Positions 51,168-52,938 of a stretch of 52,938 nucleotides of DNA are shown in pieces. The stretch is taken from the NCBI GenBank assembly GCA_025093555.1, contig JAIWNF010000117.1:1-52938 (forward strand), written 5' to 3'. The DNA comes from Circinella umbellata. Lineage: Eukaryota; Mucoromycota; Mucoromycetes; Mucorales; Lichtheimiaceae. Position 1 is the stretch's first letter. Every line of letters begins with the position of its first letter. The translations under genes and the position numbers were made by a program. The notes beneath the pieces were generated by a model. The model searched no databases, was not told the origin of the DNA, and worked only from the letters and a program-made list of their open reading frames with translations.

Positions 51168-51938
51168 ACATACAATTATTTATTTTATACACTTATTATT
51201 ATTTTCCATACTTTTATTGGCACTCATATTTTATTTTATTTTATATTTTTATCCGTATTTCTTCTTATTATTCATTTTTATTATCCTCTATATATTTTTC
51301 TTATTATTATTTTCTACTCGTATTCTTATTATCCCTATATTTGTTTCGCTTTATTGTTATCTTTTTTTATTGTATCACACGAGCTTTTATTTTTTTTTTC
51401 TATCTTTCCACTTCCATTTCTGGAATTGTCATTCCTTTTATTTTTTTTATTTTTGACATAACCCTTATTTGATCGCATACTTTTATGCAGATTCGATATG
51501 ATCCCTATTTTTACCTTTTGACAACAAGAATTATGCATTCCTTTGATAAGGATACTTTATGATAGTGATATAGCTTAAATCATTTAGATAGAATTATTTT
51601 TATATAAATTGAACAAACAAATAAATCATGAACGAGGACTCTCTTTCACTTTTTTTCTCTCCTTTCCTTAAATTTTTGGTATAGAAGTCCAATTTTTTTA
51701 TGATTCCTATTTGAACTTATATTATCTTTATTTCTTTTCATCTTCATTTTTATTCCCATATTTTTTTTTATATATTATTTGATATTACTTTTTATTTCTG
51801 CCCGATATTTCATCCTTTATTTTATTTCTTTGATTATTTCTTTTTATTTTACTTTCGGTTCCTTTTTTTATTTATTTATTTTTATTGTTATCCCTTTTTA
51901 TTCAATTTTTTTTTTGTATTCTATTCATTTTCTTTTTA
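51168..51938 (+). other. T-rich spacer between RNase H and integrase frames of G4
   Basis: About 770 bp, mainly T-rich, without domain-like coding sequence; apparent frames are low-complexity Phe/Leu/Tyr runs. It corresponds in place to 43624-44046 in G3 but is not obviously alignable. Confidence 0.5.
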
Positions 51939-52938
51939 ATGGATTACCCCTTTTATTTATCTATCGTCCATTATCTTTCTCGCAAGAAATATCCCTTGAT
52001 TCAACTGAAAAAGTCAAAAGAAAGATACGATTCCACGCTAGCAAATATATGTTATTGATGGACGTTTATATAGTCGTACTGAAGACCCAGAAATGCGAGG
52101 ACCAGAACTCTTACACGAAGGTATCGCAAATGAAGTAATCCAAGCCGTACATAATGAAGGCCATTTTGGAATTAATAATACCTGGCGTAGACTTAAGATG
52201 GCATATACCGGTCCTGGCCTTTTTGAAAAAGTACGTGTGTTAGTCCAAGGTTGTACCACTTGTCAGTTCCGAGCAAGAGTAAGAAGAGTTAGACATAACC
52301 CCGTGAAACCAATTGACACCCCCTCAGACCCATTTTTTATGGTTGGTGTGATGCCGTTGGTCCCATCCATTATGAAGGAAAACCGCCAAAATATTTACTT
52401 GTTGCCATAGACTACTTAACCCGTTGGCCGATTGTGCGGTCGTTGAAAATATTACTGAAGAAACCACTGCTGAGTTTTTATTTACACATTTGATACAAAT
52501 GTTTGGTGTACCCCGTTATCTGTTAACTGATCGAGGGTCGAATTTTAAGTCGCACTACGTGCGTGAATTTTTGAAAGGACTAGGATGCCGCCATGTTACT
52601 GCTATGTCAGCAAGAGCACAAGTGAACGGCCTCTGCGAGAGAATGAATCAGGGCGTTGTGCAGATGATAGCAAAGCTGGCGCGTGAAAACAATAATAAGA
52701 AGGTTGGGAAAAGTATGTCGGGCATGCGTTACTTGCGATAAGACGAAGACAAACGAAGCAACAGGGTTATCACCGGCGAAGTTATTATTTGGTTATGAAT
52801 TGAGGACACCAGCTACTTGGCCGTCACCGCGGGAAGATTTTGTCGAAGGAGAATTAGAAGATGCAATCATTAGTCATACGAAGGTTATTGAGCACATGTC
52901 AAGGCAATTACGAGATGAAGCAAGAGCGAAGGCCAAGG
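51939..52938 (+). pseudogene. G4 integrase, frameshifted and cut by the window end
   Basis: ATG 51939 gives MDYPFYLSIVHYL, parallel to G3. After a frame change come ELLHEGIANEVIQAVHNEGHFG and CTTCQF (zinc domain H-H-C-C), DAVGPI and YLLVAIDYLTRW (first Asp), LTDRGSNF (second Asp) and VNGLCERMN (Glu). Further coding for SPAKLLFGYELRTPATW runs to the window end. At least three one-base indels separate these parts. The catalytic triad residues themselves are all present. Confidence 0.88.

Larger units (their letters stand above)
46330..52938 (+). mobile_element. G4: Ty3/gypsy retrotransposon, truncated by window end
   Basis: 5' LTR (46330-47526), primer-binding site, gag, pol and integrase in the same layout as G3. 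The 3' LTR lies beyond the window. Several single-base indels and nonsense codons show that the copy is inactive. The decayed element at 2755-7453 belongs to the same family. Confidence 0.93.

Overview
The window looks like a repeat-rich, AT-rich fungal nuclear locus. Ty3/gypsy LTR retrotransposons, a DD34E Tc1-like transposon with probable 50-70 bp GT-AG introns, a LINE, hAT-like elements and two nuclear tRNA genes together suggest an early-diverging fungus. Mucoromycota is the best guess, inferred from general family resemblance and not proven. I found no convincing host protein-coding gene. Nearly everything outside the tRNA genes is transposable element, mostly nested.

The locus is organised around two tRNA-Ala(UGC) genes lying tail to tail: 19962-20033 (+) and 35476-35547 (-). 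Between their 3' ends are only about 130 bp of non-element DNA plus a TTTGAGC-repeat, hAT-like element (20095-29683). That element is interrupted by an apparently intact gypsy retrotransposon, G1 (20120-25400), and by a second hAT-like element (25880-27669). A related gypsy, G2 (29690-35406), adjoins it and carries a nested solo LTR in its own 5' LTR.

Outward from each tRNA 5' end, LTR elements have accumulated at one position 9-10 bp upstream of the mature tRNA. Leftward from 19952: solo LTR X' (18920-19952), a composite unit ending in LTR-Y and LTR2 (10302-18915, with a LINE inside LTR-Y), solo LTR1 (10060-10296), LTR-Z' (7457-10055, containing a Tc1 element), and a decayed gypsy G4-like copy (2755-7453, containing hAT-B). 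Rightward from 35558: LTR-Z (35558-36227), LTR-X (36231-39376, containing a chromodomain transposase element), gypsy G3 (39381-46324), and gypsy G4 (46330 to the window end). All these insertions are separated by the same 3-5 bp target (TTAT, TATT or TTATT read away from the tRNA), and all point the same way. This fits repeated integration at the Pol III start region, each newer element landing between the tRNA and the previous one.

Four gypsy lineages keep a programmed -1 frameshift signal between gag and pol: GGGAAA(A/C/T), a 6-7 nt spacer, then a strong hairpin. G1 and G2 show a compensatory base-pair change in that hairpin. The most novel-looking protein is the 494-residue transposase at 37189-38673 (-): a DDE_Tnp_4/Harbinger-type core with a C-terminal chromodomain, in a 2,113-bp element bounded by two identical 201-bp direct repeats, each ending in GAGAAAC inverted termini, with a 3-bp target duplication. 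Most other coding copies are broken by nonsense changes and indels. G1, the Tc1 element (if spliced) and the chromodomain element look intact.
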